From: Puffinus mauretanicus
Lineage: Eukaryota > Chordata > Aves > Procellariiformes > Procellariidae
Assembly (NCBI GenBank): GCA_023333565.1
Contig: JAJKFH010001164.1
Span: forward strand, 434,001 to 498,000
DNA: 64,000 nt
Reading direction: 5' to 3'
In this document: positions 11,640 through 35,786 of the stretch, one piece after another
Layout of the letters: each line of letters starts with the position of its first letter
Numbering within the stretch: position 1 is the stretch's first letter
The notes under the pieces: model-generated
What the model was told of the DNA's origin: nothing
Database searches by the model: none
The model's input: only the letters and a program-made list of their open reading frames with translations
Translations under genes and position numbers: made by a program

Positions 11640-14600
11640 CTTTATCAGCTGCTACACTCGGTCCTTTCCCAAGCACCACTCCTTGTCTCTGCATTGCGAG
11701 CCGCTTTTATTTCTTTCTGGCCTATTCCCCTCCATTTAAAGCTTCACACAAGGCAGGCTGGTTGGAGAGAAGGATGCCAAAACATCAGAAAATAACCCTT
11801 TCAAGTCCTCTTTCTTTCTGTTCAGGAAGGAGCTAATACCTTTCCTGTAAAACACTTACAGCACACTCTCACTTTGTTCCTAAGTCTTCACCCAGTCCCC
11901 ATCATGCCTAGCTCAGCTGGGAGAGGGGGACCAAGACCCCCCTCCCAGCGCTTTTAGGAACACAAGATTGCTCCCTGAGTCTTCAAAATGGGCTGCAAAC
12001 CCAGTCATTTTCTATGTGCTTCCAGACCTTGTTCCTAAGACCCACCCCCCCACACACTCCCTGAGAGATTGCTCCCCCAGACTATGGTCAGGAAGCATTT
12101 CAGGGGTTAACAGCCACGCAGGGGGCAGCAGCAGCTTTCCGGCTGCTTTATTTTACTTGCCATGTTTATTACAACAATGAAGCAGCGTAGGCACTTGAAG
12201 TCAGCTGTTTGTGCTGACCTTGTGCAGCCTTCCTGCAAGAGTGGAAACAGAAGTCCCTTGAACCCGTCTCTTCCAGAGCATTCTTATCAGCGTTCCTTAT
12301 CAGGATCATGCCCAGGCGGCTCTCCCCTCAGCAGCATAGGACTGCAACGGTGCTGCAGGGAGAGGACAACTCTACAGCATTTTGCTTCTTTTCTTATTCC
12401 AGCAAAAGACCTTTGGCTGACATGATAAGACATACCCCTGGCACTTGTAGTTATTCCAACATTGTTCCATGGGTGCCAGTGGCTAGCTGTGGAACAACTC
12501 AGTGTATGACCCTCCCAGCCAAATCCATCTTCCAAACTGGTCCCAAGTTGCCCAAATGATGTCCCAAGAACATATAAAGGATACAATGTGAGGATAATAT
12601 TGCATTTCTCTTTTTCTTTAAACCCTCTACAGAAGGAAGTTGCATAGCTCTCTTGTCCTGGATTTGGTATGTCCAGCAAGGTTGACTTTTTTCATTAAAA
12701 GCATCAAAATGTGCTTACTGAAAGATATTAGTGACCAACTTTTACCTCAACAGGTTACACATCTGGGCATCCATAATGATGTGATTGGCATACAGCTTTT
12801 TCATTTTACATTTAATGAGAAAAGGTGTAAAGATGTCTCAAATTCAAATTTGGAGAATTTATTCTGTATCTTTCTTTAACAAAGTTGACAGTTAAAGGAA
12901 ACTGAGAAGTCAACAGCCTACAGATACATTAGGCTGAATCCAGACAATGTTGATTAATTTATTTTGGGAAGAAGGGAAACATTGTTTTTCAACAGGATTT
13001 TTGCAGAACAGTTCTGCCACCGTTGCTCAGCTGGACTAGCATTCATGTTTCCCCGAGAACTCCACCCAGGGTTTAAACATTTGAGAATGTTTTTAATTTC
13101 ATGAAATTGAAGTCCTATGCCCAGCCATGGAAAAGAGCGTTCAAAATTACTGTTTACTGATTTGGGTGCTTGAAGATCAGAATCAACCAGCCCCATGACT
13201 TTGAGTCACCTCATGTGAGCAAAGGCAGTTAGCTCTGCTTGCCTGCTGAAGAAGGGCACCACCGGATGGAGCTGTCAGACCCGCAGGCCAGTTTTTGTCA
13301 CCCCAGCCTCCATCCAGGCAATCAGGGCTTCCACATTCAAGAGAGAAGCAGCCCGGTCCTAGCCCAAAAGTCCTTTATCTAACCTAAAATTCACTAACCA
13401 CACTTTGGCCAGCTACCCGTCTTCAGAAGAGGGTATGGGGGGGAAAAACCATCCTGATCTCTTGGTTCCTCCATATGAAACCTGAAAACTTGTACTGAAG
13501 CCCTCCTCTCACCCCTTCCTTTTTATACCCTGCAGCCTTTTCTTGTGCTGCCTGGGCTACTGTCATTTCTAGTAACTTTTTCATGCCAGGTGGGGCCATT
13601 TGGACCCGCCCGGACTGCGGTTGCTGAACTCCTCCAGCAGCCTTGAACCTCCCCAGCTCTGCTGCTGGCAGAGCTGCTCTGCGAGGAGGCAGGTTCAAGT
13701 GCCCCTGGTGGGAGAGTGCCCTGCTGGAAGCGCCTTGCTGAGCTGACTCACAAAAACGCTGCTTGCAATTTGTTCATACATCTCTGTCTGGGGGCTCTGT
13801 GTGCAAACCCTGGAAGGCTGATATTTGCTCTCTGTTGATTCAAAGCCACTTAAGCCAGTGAAACTGCACCTGCAACCAGGCCGATTTTAGCTTAATGCAT
13901 TTCTGGAATATGTTCTAGTCCACCACAATAATGCAGCCCTCCAGGAACATGCTGTCTTGGGGGTAACACTGCTCATTTGCCTGAATGTCATCTGCCACAA
14001 TCAATTTGGATCAGGTCTTGGATATCTCCATTGTAAAGTATTTTTGAGTGTTTCTGAAGAATGACAGCACTTTAGCCAGTCTGAGGGAGCCTTCGAGATA
14101 ATAACTAATGCACCATAGCCAAACTTAACTTTTACTATGCCTGTAACCAGGCAGAAGCTCTCCACTCTAGATATTGCTGGCCCCTATTGAAATTTGCATT
14201 CTGTACGCAGTGCCAGGTTTTCAGTTTTTGCTTATGCTCGGATACTCAAAATAATCCCAGTCAGTCCAGTATAGGAGTTAGCATAGCAAGTGTTTTCACA
14301 CACACTTGAGGCAAGTGAAATGCATCTGAGACTGTTTGAAAAAATAAAACAGACCATCACCTTCTATTTGATGTAAGAAGCACAATTATTTCTAACATAG
14401 AATTTTACAAAGAAAGCAATTCTATCAGATAAGCAAAAACTTCAAATTAAAATTTTAGATAAACATGCAACAGCTGTAATTCAAAGATAATTTACAGATA
14501 GAATCGATCTGATCACATATTAATGTTCTACTTAAGAAAGCAATGCCATTTATATATAAATACTTAACTTACTAAAAATATCTGCAACTCTAGACCGTCT

Positions 14601-17600
14601 TCTCACGTACAGGAGTTATTTAAAAAAATGAGCTCTTCTCAAATTCTCAGACTTACCAGTACTGACTAAGAACTAGACCCAAAAAGTAGCGTTTAGGTAT
14701 CTATGTCCAAATAATCCTCATAATCACGACCAACCTCTATTGTCATTTCCCCAAAGTGTAAACCAGTCTGTGTTACTTCTGCATTCCTTCCCCTTCTCCT
14801 ACCACTCCGGGCACTCAGCAGACTCCACAGTGAAAACCTTACACTGCAGGGTTAGATGAGCACTAGCACTAAGGCAAAGTGTGAACACATGGCGGGGTGT
14901 GTTTGTGTAAAACCACACCAACTTGGACTGGCCTTGACTGCTGTAGAACAATCTGCTCGGGCTAGTGTGCATGAACACTTTTAGCCTGCATAAGGCAACA
15001 CTCGGCATTAACAACTTGAAGATCCACTGAGAATTAGGGAAAAAGTGAGAATGAACATGGCAATCTTTTCTAGTGATTAGTCAATACGGGGACAGGAGAC
15101 TGAGGTCCAGTCTCTATTCTAAGGGTGGTTTATTCATTTAATCCAGTGAGCATTCTGTGTACAAAAACTGAGACTGAGCCCTCCCCCTAGAGATCCTTAT
15201 TGCCTGAGTTGCACTACAATGCATATGATAGCCTAATAAAAAGCCACTGTTAAAAAGCAGTAACAGCCTTACTCTTTAAGGACTCCACTATTATATATTG
15301 AAGATAGATAGATCAATAGAAAAAGCCATTTTTATACATCTAATTGAGGATATGCCACGTTGGGGAGGCTGTATATCTATTTTTAGAAAAGAATAGCTGT
15401 CAGACACATTTAGTGTGTTTATATCTAGCGAGCAGCATGATGACTTCTGCTTCTTCTGCCTGAGAGAAGATAACTGCTGGTTAGCCCAGTTGTAGCAAGT
15501 ATGGTCCATGAATAAGCCTCTCTCCTGCAATTTTATTTTTCTGTGAAAAGGGAGATGATTTGTGTGGGTTTATCTCATCTGTTGGTTTCATAAAGTCATT
15601 ATGAAATCGGCCAGGTCATCTACATTCATCTTTCTTGGGAATAATGCTGTAACACTACTGATGTGACTTTTTTCAAGGAGTAACATAGATGTAGTACTCT
15701 TCTTCGTGGAATTAATCTTTTTGAAAGCTGTCGGGCTTTTTAGTACTGTGAAAACTGCTGGTTTTGAGCTGTGTCATCTCTTTTCTTTTTCACCTTGGAT
15801 TTAAGAGCAGCTTTCTCAACAAAGCAAACCAGTTCTTTTGCCTTTATTTTGCCTTGGCAGTTTACAAGTCAGCCTGCTGATATAAGCAATCTCATATATT
15901 TCAAAGACTTAGCAAATCTCTACACAGCACTATTTTTTTGTTTGGTTATCAAATGAATAGAACAACAGCTGATTATGGAGAACGCAAACAAGATCCCTCT
16001 TTTAAGCACGTTCTGTTATAAACCAAAGATTTCATGACGTGAAACCTTAAATCTCATCTTAAATCAAGGGACTATCACATGGGCACTCTGCTCTCACTTC
16101 TTCTTTTCCCAGATCTCATTTCCTCCCATGCACAACCACCAGAATGTCTCCTCTGTTCTCTACAGTTGCTTAACATCCAGTAGCAAAAAGCAATAAATAA
16201 TTGCACAAAAAAACAACCCTTCAAGCCAGTTTTGGGGTAGCTGTAAGGTGCCTTTCATGCAATAAGGGCTTTGGCCTTTTTGAGAATTTAATCACATGTT
16301 TAGCTTTGCTCTGCATTTCATTGCTAGTCTTCCATCTGTTCCGTTCCTCTCAACTGGAAGGGAGGCAAGCCAGCACCACATAAGCCAGCAGGGCTCCCAG
16401 GGCCTGCTCCCAGAAAAAAAACCAGTACAAAACATTACACTTTGAGAAGTTACCAATAATTCTGTCCTACGTGACTTGTCCACTAAGACACTCTTGCAAA
16501 TTTGGATCTGAACTCTTTTCAAAAACACATTCATGTATATACTAAACCTCTTTAGTTTACTTTTGCAAACGGTGTGATTCAAAAACATGATTTGGTCTTT
16601 GGATGACAGATAGAAACAAAAGTATCGGAGTTTTTTCTAGATCTTAGCTGGTGCCCAGGGCTGAGTGCTATGAACAAAGCCTGCTGTAGAGACAGTTAGC
16701 TCTACTTAATGGGAGTCAAGCATCTAAACAAAAACTTGAACTTTGATGCCTCAATTCCCAGATGTAAAATGAAGAAATGGTATCAGCGAGAAGCTCGGGA
16801 AAGCACCAAGGAAAACACTGTACAAGAGGAAAGTACTGCAGCCAGGGAGCATAATTTCTGACCCTGATACACTTTGAAAAAACATAGCTCTGCAGCTCCA
16901 AGAAAGGCTTTGTTTTCCCATATGACCTAGAATATTCCCAAACAATTTAGACCACATTTATCATAATGTATTTGTCTGTTGGCGCCACAGCCTGTGGATT
17001 GACTCCAGCCCACTCAACACTCCTAATCCAGCGTCCCTCTCCCTGGACAATATGCTTGGGCAGCATACCCGACCCCATTTCTGCCCCGTGCAGCAGGAGC
17101 CTTCCTACGCTGGCCTCCCTGACTTCTCTCAGATGAGCCGAGAGGCTCGTCCAGGATATGCTGGGGAGAGACTATGACGGAAGGAAGAGAGACGGAGGAC
17201 AGAGGCTTCAGGAAAGTTGCGGGAATTCAAAGAGGAGTTGGATCTAGTCCCTGTGGCTGCCTATATCGGACCACCCTCATAAGAGGCATGACCCTTGGTT
17301 AAATGAAACAGAGGCAAAATTATTATGCAACCAATATACCAGAGTGACATTCCAAATTCGACACAAGCTGAGAGCAACAGCACTGTATATTAAATAAGGC
17401 TTGCACAAATAAGACCTATAAAGTAGTACACACAGATTTCAGAGCAGCCCCACAGCAAGGCAATAATGCTATTTCAAGTGTACCCAGTGCCAGAGGCAGT
17501 CCAGCGAGATGGACTGTAAGCCCCAGGCTAGCTCTGCCTGCAATAATCTGCAGGGTTGATTCTGTGACAGACTGAAATGCAGTAACAGTATTTATGCAAC

Positions 17601-20600
17601 TAAATCTTGGTCTAATCTATTAGTTTATGTAACCTTTGCTCATGGACATACTGACTCACAGGTCTCAGGAATCTAAAGAAAATCTCCTTTTTTAACTCTC
17701 TCCCATCCTTTAACCCCTAGTTGCCAAATAAACAAATAGACTGTCAGAGATCTCGTTCATTCTCTTTGAGGAAAAATTACATTGGTAGGGGAAAAAAAAG
17801 GTATCAACTAAAGTCCTAAAACCCAGTGTACTTCTCCATATACACAACCAAAGTTATATAATAAGCTGGCTAATGGTAGGTAGGTGTCCTTCAGGTTAGC
17901 ATCTCCAACCACAGAATGTACCATTTGAGCCCCAGGCTGGGAAAGGGACAGAAATTGTTTACTTAGCTCCTAGGGAAAAAATATTGCTTTCTAGCATTCA
18001 GACATTACCTTTCTGAGTAAAGCAAGCAACAATATCTGTGGGAATAACACTGATTCTTCTTAGCTTGAAAGATTTATTTTCATGCTTCTTGTATTTCTTG
18101 ATTTCCTAACATTTTCACATATATTTTAATTGAGGAGCTAACAACAGGAACGGCGTGCAGCATTCTAGCTGCAGCAGTCATAGTTCTAATGATCACTATA
18201 TGAAGCGTGCCCACATCAGCTTATTTTGGCCCTTCCTGGCTAGGCTCTAACCTAGATTTGTGAATGGATTTGAGTTAAGATGAACCCTTTTTGGTTTTTG
18301 GGGGTTGTGGGGTTTTTTTGTTTTGGGTTTTTTTGCTGCCAGTTAAATAGTTCACATAGCTGCTGCGATGTTGCCCATGTGACACTTGTTATCTGCACTA
18401 TACCTGAATGAATTTCTAACTTTTTGTATTGAGGATTCATGCACAGGCAAAAACCAATCAATATCACTTGGAATGAAATGTATTTGGAGCCAAATTCATT
18501 GTATTAGGTGTATTTTGGAGAGGTCACGATGTATTTTTGATGCATCCTAGACAGTATCAGTACTAGACAAATACTCTGTAAATGGATCAGGTATTCCTTA
18601 TTATTTGTTGCAAAAGCAGCATAAGAACAGGCACAGTGCCTTTTTCTACGAAGCCCCTTTACATATGAGGATGGTCTCCCAGCAGATTCTGTGATCCCAT
18701 TGAACCGTTTACGCTGGCAGAGCCAGACGCTGGGTGCAGGTTACGCCAGCCACTGTGCGGTGGTTTGCAAAGGAAAGCCATCAGAGGCAGCCCAGGGACG
18801 GCGCCCGCCCCGCAGTCTGCCAGCCGCTCTGCAACCAGAAAGGGATCACTCACGCAGATGAAATAAGGCCTTCATTAAAAAGAAAGTTTATTCTTTTTTC
18901 CCTACACTTGGGCTTTTTAAAATTTTTTTCTTACATCCTTGAAGATGTACCCCCTCAGGATCTCACTATAATCTTGCCCAGGCTTTTCGGCACCGTTTTT
19001 TTTTTTTAAACACAAAAATGTATGGGATGACATCTGTAAATCTGTGTTGCTATACATGGAGTGGTTTTACGTGCACCTGCCTGCAGAAACAACCATGAGT
19101 TAAAGCAAACAGATCTTCAGCTTTCAGCATCTCATTCCAGTTGTATATGCTCCCAAAAACAAACATCAAATTTTGCTCTCAGTTAAAAGTTTGCATCCCA
19201 TAAGGCTGTACCAATTAGGGCTATATTACATACGGTATAATTGCTGTGCCATGTATATGATTTTGTGCTTTCCTGCACTTCACTCAAATCTTAATATGCA
19301 TTCCTGTCTACAGATTCATCTGCCTGCTCAGCAATCCCTCCCCTTTTGTCTTAAAGTACTTATATCTTATTTACATTATGTCTGGCCTAAATCCATTATC
19401 TGTTCCAGAAGGAGTGCGAGTTAGGATATATTGCCTAAAATAAAAACTAGTCTTGCCTTAGAGCAACATTTGCTGTTCATCGCTACAGCTGTGTGAATGG
19501 TTTATTTTGCGTGTGTACATAAGCAATCTTGCAAGGCCTTGTCAGAGTTACGAAGTTTAGATTGCTATTACCCAGGCTAGGTGGTGTACAAAACCAGAAC
19601 AAAAAGCCAGATATTGCCCCCAAAAAGCTTTAAAGCCATGCAAACCAGAGCTTCGCATGTAATTTTCTCTGCAAAAATCTCTACAGGCCTTGTGCACATC
19701 ATCTGTGAACTTGGAACTCAGTAATAAAAGTCATTTTAAAGGAACATTTTGTACTGTTTTTTCTTAAAACAGCAACAGCTGCTGACTTTCTTAATGCAAT
19801 TAACACTAGCAAAGAAAACACACAACCATGAGAACATGTTCCAGTAAAAGCAGACTTGGTATTTCTGAAACTCCTAGTGTAAAACACAGGAAGGAAAAGT
19901 CAATTGAAAGGAATAAAAGTTCACATTTTCTGCATTCTGTTTCATACAGAAAAAAAAAAAAAGTCACCTTTAAGAGAACTTTTTGGTTTGCTCTATTGAG
20001 TCACACTAAAGCCCAACTTTGGACAGGAGGTGGTGCTATAGCTTGCGTAAATTTTATTACTAGACAACACCAACAGTTACAGCATACTAGAAGCAAAAGG
20101 AAAAGGTAAAAAAACCAAGAAACATTCTGAGTTCTGTAGAAGTGCCGATACGCAGACTTTACCTATGTATACTTTCATATCAGCAGGTACACTATAACAC
20201 TGCTGAAAAGATTTGTAAGACGGCCCTGAAGGAAAGCAAATGCATTGTGTGTTCATGTTTGTCAGGGACTTCAAATACCTAGCAAAAGATGAGTACCAAA
20301 GCATGGAAAAAATCGGTCTTGCACAGCATGCTCTGTGCAAGCTGTAGCAGTCTTTCACGGGCCCAAGGCTCCATTGACCAGTTCTGTGCCAGAAGGAAAC
20401 TGGTGGGACAGATAGATACTCTCAGGTGGAAGGTTTGCGCAGGTCCAAAAAGCATTCTGCCTGCCTCTCCCTGAAGAATATCTAGGTTAGCTGCAGTGTC
20501 GGGGGTTTTACTGGGCTAAGATGAAATACCAAAGTAGGAATCCAAACCCCTTAACAGGTTAATGCTATCTTCCCCCCCCTTTTCTCCCTTTGCTGTCTTT

Positions 20601-23600
20601 CTCCCTAGGCCCTTCTAGAGGCACCAAACATGGCAGCTTTTGAAGATTTTTTCCTGTTGTCCATGTTGGCCCTGTCTCTATCCCCATTTCATACCTGTAA
20701 TTGTACTGGGAGGACTATTCTGGATTGTAGCCTGAGACACTCAGAGTTACAGTGCTTAAAGGCAACTACCGTCAACAGCAAAGCCGAGAGAGAACATTCT
20801 GGCAGACTCATTTCCTTCTGAATGCACTTACTCTCCCATTCCCATCTTTTCTTTTGAAAGGAAACTAACAAATGACTCCCAGAATTAATCCAAAGGATAT
20901 TTCATGACACAGTAGATCTTTTTTTCACATTTCTTTTCTGAAACAGTCAATTATCCGTAGCCTGCTAAAGCTAAGAACTAGATGTTAGTCCAAGACCAAC
21001 AGTAGATTGTGGGAGAAATTCTTATCTCAGTTACACAAGTGTGAATCTGGAGGAACTCCAGTTATTAAACAATCTATAAAATAAGGATAACAATAACTAT
21101 TATTTCAAAAAGCTTTTGTGATGGTTAACTACCAATAAGGAATGCTGGTGCAGAAATGGGGAGCCTGGGAATGAAAGGCACTACAGAAATTCTAAGTACT
21201 CATTATTTCTGCCATTCACAATTATACTTCTCGATGTAATCTATTTGTTGGAGTTAGGGTGCCCATCAATGCTCCCTGTAGACCCTAATCTATTATGTCC
21301 CTGACTGATTCACTAGCCTCAATAAAATTAGTCATAGTTTAATTGGAAAAAAAGGTCTACCTCTTTTTAGATGCCATTCTAGCTGAAGGTACCACCAATG
21401 TGAAAGTCAAAATTCACAAATACAAGGAAGTGAGTGCGAAGACAGAACAACTTGAATACATTTCACTTAAAATGCCTGGATTTAAAGATCATTCTAGGGC
21501 TGCCAAATGGGATTAAAATTAAAAAAAAAAAAAAAGATAAAATTTTTAAAAATCCTTTCATGGGAAGGGATCTGTTGTAAATTTATTAATAAATTACAGT
21601 AAGGATTAGACTTTAGAGGGAAACTGTCAACTGAATTATGCTAGAATTACTTACCATGAGAAGGATCTACTGATGCTTGTGATTCTACAGCTATATCTTC
21701 TTTAAGTATTTCTCTAGTCTCTGTCATGGGATGTTTCTACAAACAGCACTAAGTAATTACATGCAGTCAACTTGACTGTAAACAGAATGGTATAGAAGGT
21801 GCCAAGCAAATATTTCACAAAGATATCCAATTTAAAAAATACATACATTTCATTTTCACCCGCTCTAGTGGAAATAATAAGAATATCATATGATAAATGA
21901 TGCAAATGTGTTACTTAAGTTGGTGTCTCACGAGCAATGTGATAACACTGTTTTTAAATTAGCACATTTTAGAAAACTGTTTTGTTCTTTATTCTTTAGC
22001 TCGAGTGTTCTGACTTTTTAAATCAATTCCTTAAGAGATGATAATTCATTTCCATTTCTCTTTCTATTTTTCAGAGGGTTTAAGAGCAACATTACAGCAT
22101 ATTTTCAGGCTTACCTTTTCTACATATCTCTTCCAGTGACCATGTCTGCCTTTTCAGCATCAGTTTCAGCTTTGCCAAAGCAAGAAGAAAACTTCCACCT
22201 GAGCGGCCATAAAAATGGTATCATCATTTCAGCGTTCAAAAGAAGACTAACTAACTACCACCAAAACAAGGAAATCACCTATAAGCAAAGTGGTGTCAGA
22301 CATACACAGTAAAAACTATAGTATTTGGCATCTCCCCAGATAATGAGTTATGCAATTTCATGAGAATGTATATTTTCAAAAACATGATAGGAATGTGCCA
22401 CCAGAGTTAGAAAAACAGAACACAAAAGAAAACATACTTAAGAAATACATATTATTATTTGGGGGCCCAACTCCTTACTTTTGTTGCTAATACTACAAAA
22501 ACCATTAAAAGTGGGAAGAATGCAGCATCCTTTACCCTAAACTAAGATGTCTTGGTGATCTATCCTGAAGTATAGTAAATACAATTTTGTAGTACAAATG
22601 GAATTTTTATGTGGGCTTTCAAAAGCCAAGGTTTTACGGTAAGAAGCGAGACCTGGATATGCACAGTGAAAAATGTATACTTTATGTTACAAAAAATGCA
22701 CTTAGAATATTTATAGTACAATATCTAGGTCCACAAAACATTAAACTCTCAGCTTGCTCTCACTGTTCCAGAGATAAACTTCCTCTGAGAAAACAAAATT
22801 ATTTTTCAAATCCAGCAGGTGAGAAACACAACTGAATAAATATTCACAGCATCAACTGAGAAGCAGTGAGTGTGAATCAATCCTGGTCAAGGCTGGAATG
22901 TGCAGAATACATATTTGTTAAGGCAATACTATACACTTGAAATGAACAGACTTGTTAAAATGCCCAAACTTAGGCAGGCAGTCTCTCAGGACATTTCCAG
23001 AATTCTCTCTGATACAATAGTGAAGTTAGAGTATGTGAAAGTGGGCAGATCAGCATTATCTTATATTTGAACTTAGAGCTGGGCTTTTAAAACAGTAAAG
23101 AAAATCATACCAGCTTCTGGCTGGAAGCCATGAGGACCATAATCAGACACGCACTGGATGCAGAGAAACATCCTTCATCTGTTGCTCCTGGGCTCTCCTA
23201 CACTACATGCTGAAAGCAGACACGTTCAGACGTGTGGCAAGCAGTATTTATATGTTTGGTTTATATTAATTAATTTTAGTTCCTTCAAGTGTGGTAATGT
23301 ATAGGATGAAACAAGGAACCTGTAAAAAATTAGGGCTAGGAAAGAGGTTAGTAATCAGAGATAAAGGAGGGCATAATTGTGTTTCTCACGTCCTGTATTT
23401 ATTTTGATGTCCAACTGGTGCTAGAGCTCAGCACAGAAAGACTAGAGAACAAGAAGTTTGTGGTACAGCACAGAATCAGAATTAAAGCTCCTTGCTTAGT
23501 AACTTCACCGTTAATTCCTTCCATAGGACCTTGGAGAGGATGAGCTCTGCTCCTGCAAGCATGTATAATACAAACAGTTGTTAAATTTAAGGTATATATT

Positions 23601-24009
23601 CTTGTCATACTGGCTGAGAAAGAAGCAAGCATTAGCAGGCAAGAAGAACTGAAGGTGAATAATTTTGTTTCTGAACTATGCATGCGTAATTTTGTTAGTT
23701 TGATCTGTTTGGTTATATTTATACACACGCAAGAGATTAAAGATCGTTACATTTATAAATACAAATAGGAAAAGCTATAATTACAATTGTCCAAGTAGAC
23801 TTTCTGTGTTCCTTTGTGCTTATGCATTTTGTTAAAAGTTTGAAACAACTGCATGCTAATTTCTTGCCTACCCGAATTTTCAGAATTAAGCTACTGATAT
23901 CAAAGTCTTTTTCTGAGCATAATTGTAGTTTTTGAAGTTATCTCACATAGCCAACGTCGCACAGGTTTGTTTAGGGCTGACAGCAGATTTACCCAGTACA
24001 ACGGCTACT
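11640..24009. other. Intergenic, upstream flank of SYT15
   Basis: No gene recognised in about 12 kb. It contains T/G-rich runs at 18290-18335, a poly-A of about 15 at 21520, and a GC-richer segment at 16970-17180 with a 68-codon frame lacking similarity. Distal SYT15 regulatory elements are possible but no specific site can be supported. Confidence 0.6.
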
Positions 24010-24030
24010 TCTCTGCCTCCCTCCCCAGCC

Positions 24031-24097
24031 ATGACAGCGGAGGAGCTATTCAAAATCCCTGGGCCGTCCCCCCCAGCCCGCACTCCGGGGCTGACAG
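24031..24097 (+). CDS. SYT15: Possible alternative first coding exon of SYT15
   Basis: An ATG in good context (GCCATGA) opens 22 codons (MTAEELFKIPG onward) ending in ACAG before the donor GTAGGC at 24098. It ends at phase 1, exactly what exon 2 needs, so splicing would give a protein starting MTAEELF and continuing LTEQAVAVAGG. A pyrimidine-rich acceptor-like CTCCCTCCCCAG lies just upstream at 24028, so it could also be an internal exon. Human SYT15 has the short start, so this is a candidate, not the main call. Confidence 0.3.
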
Positions 24098-24403
24098 GTA
24101 GGCTGGCTCGGCACGAGGAGCCGAGGTAAGGCTGGAACTTCTTCCGAACACGTCCCGTCCCCTTCCTCCGATCGGAACCAGAGCTGTTTCTATTTTAACT
24201 CAGGTTTCCAGTCTCCCCCGTGTGCGACCCGGGAGGCCGCGGGGGCGGGCCGGGGAGGGGCTGCCGGCCCTTCAGCAGCGGACCCGGCGGGGGGGAGCTG
24301 GTAGCTGCCGCCTGCGAGCGAGCGAGGCGGGCCCGGCCCGGCGCTGCCGGCGGGCACGGGAGGAGATGGGACCGAGGCCGTGACTGCAGGAGCCCGAGCA
24401 CCC

Positions 24404-35656
<11,253 letters not shown>

Positions 35657-35780
35657 ACAGCACAGATAAAAAAAAAAAAAAATGCAACAACCTTAAAATG
35701 GAAAAGCTCTCACTATCTTACATAATCTAATGATAAAGGGTACAAAATCTTTGACCATTTTACACTCCTATGTAGACAAG

Positions 35781-35786
35781 AATAAA
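35781..35786 (+). terminator. SYT15: Polyadenylation signal candidate for SYT15
   Basis: The first AATAAA after the stop codon, 125 bases downstream, followed by T-rich sequence. Further AATAAA copies occur near 36644, 36802, 37264 and 37475, so longer 3' ends are possible. Confidence 0.45.

Noticed and set aside
13423..13698. 91-codon minus-strand frame (MNLPPRRAALPAAELG)
   Set aside because: Locally GC-rich, no splice structure or known domain; not supported as a gene.
1..24000. GPRIN2 or another SYT15 neighbour expected from human synteny
   Set aside because: No long single-exon frame or recognisable protein segment is present in the left 24 kb.
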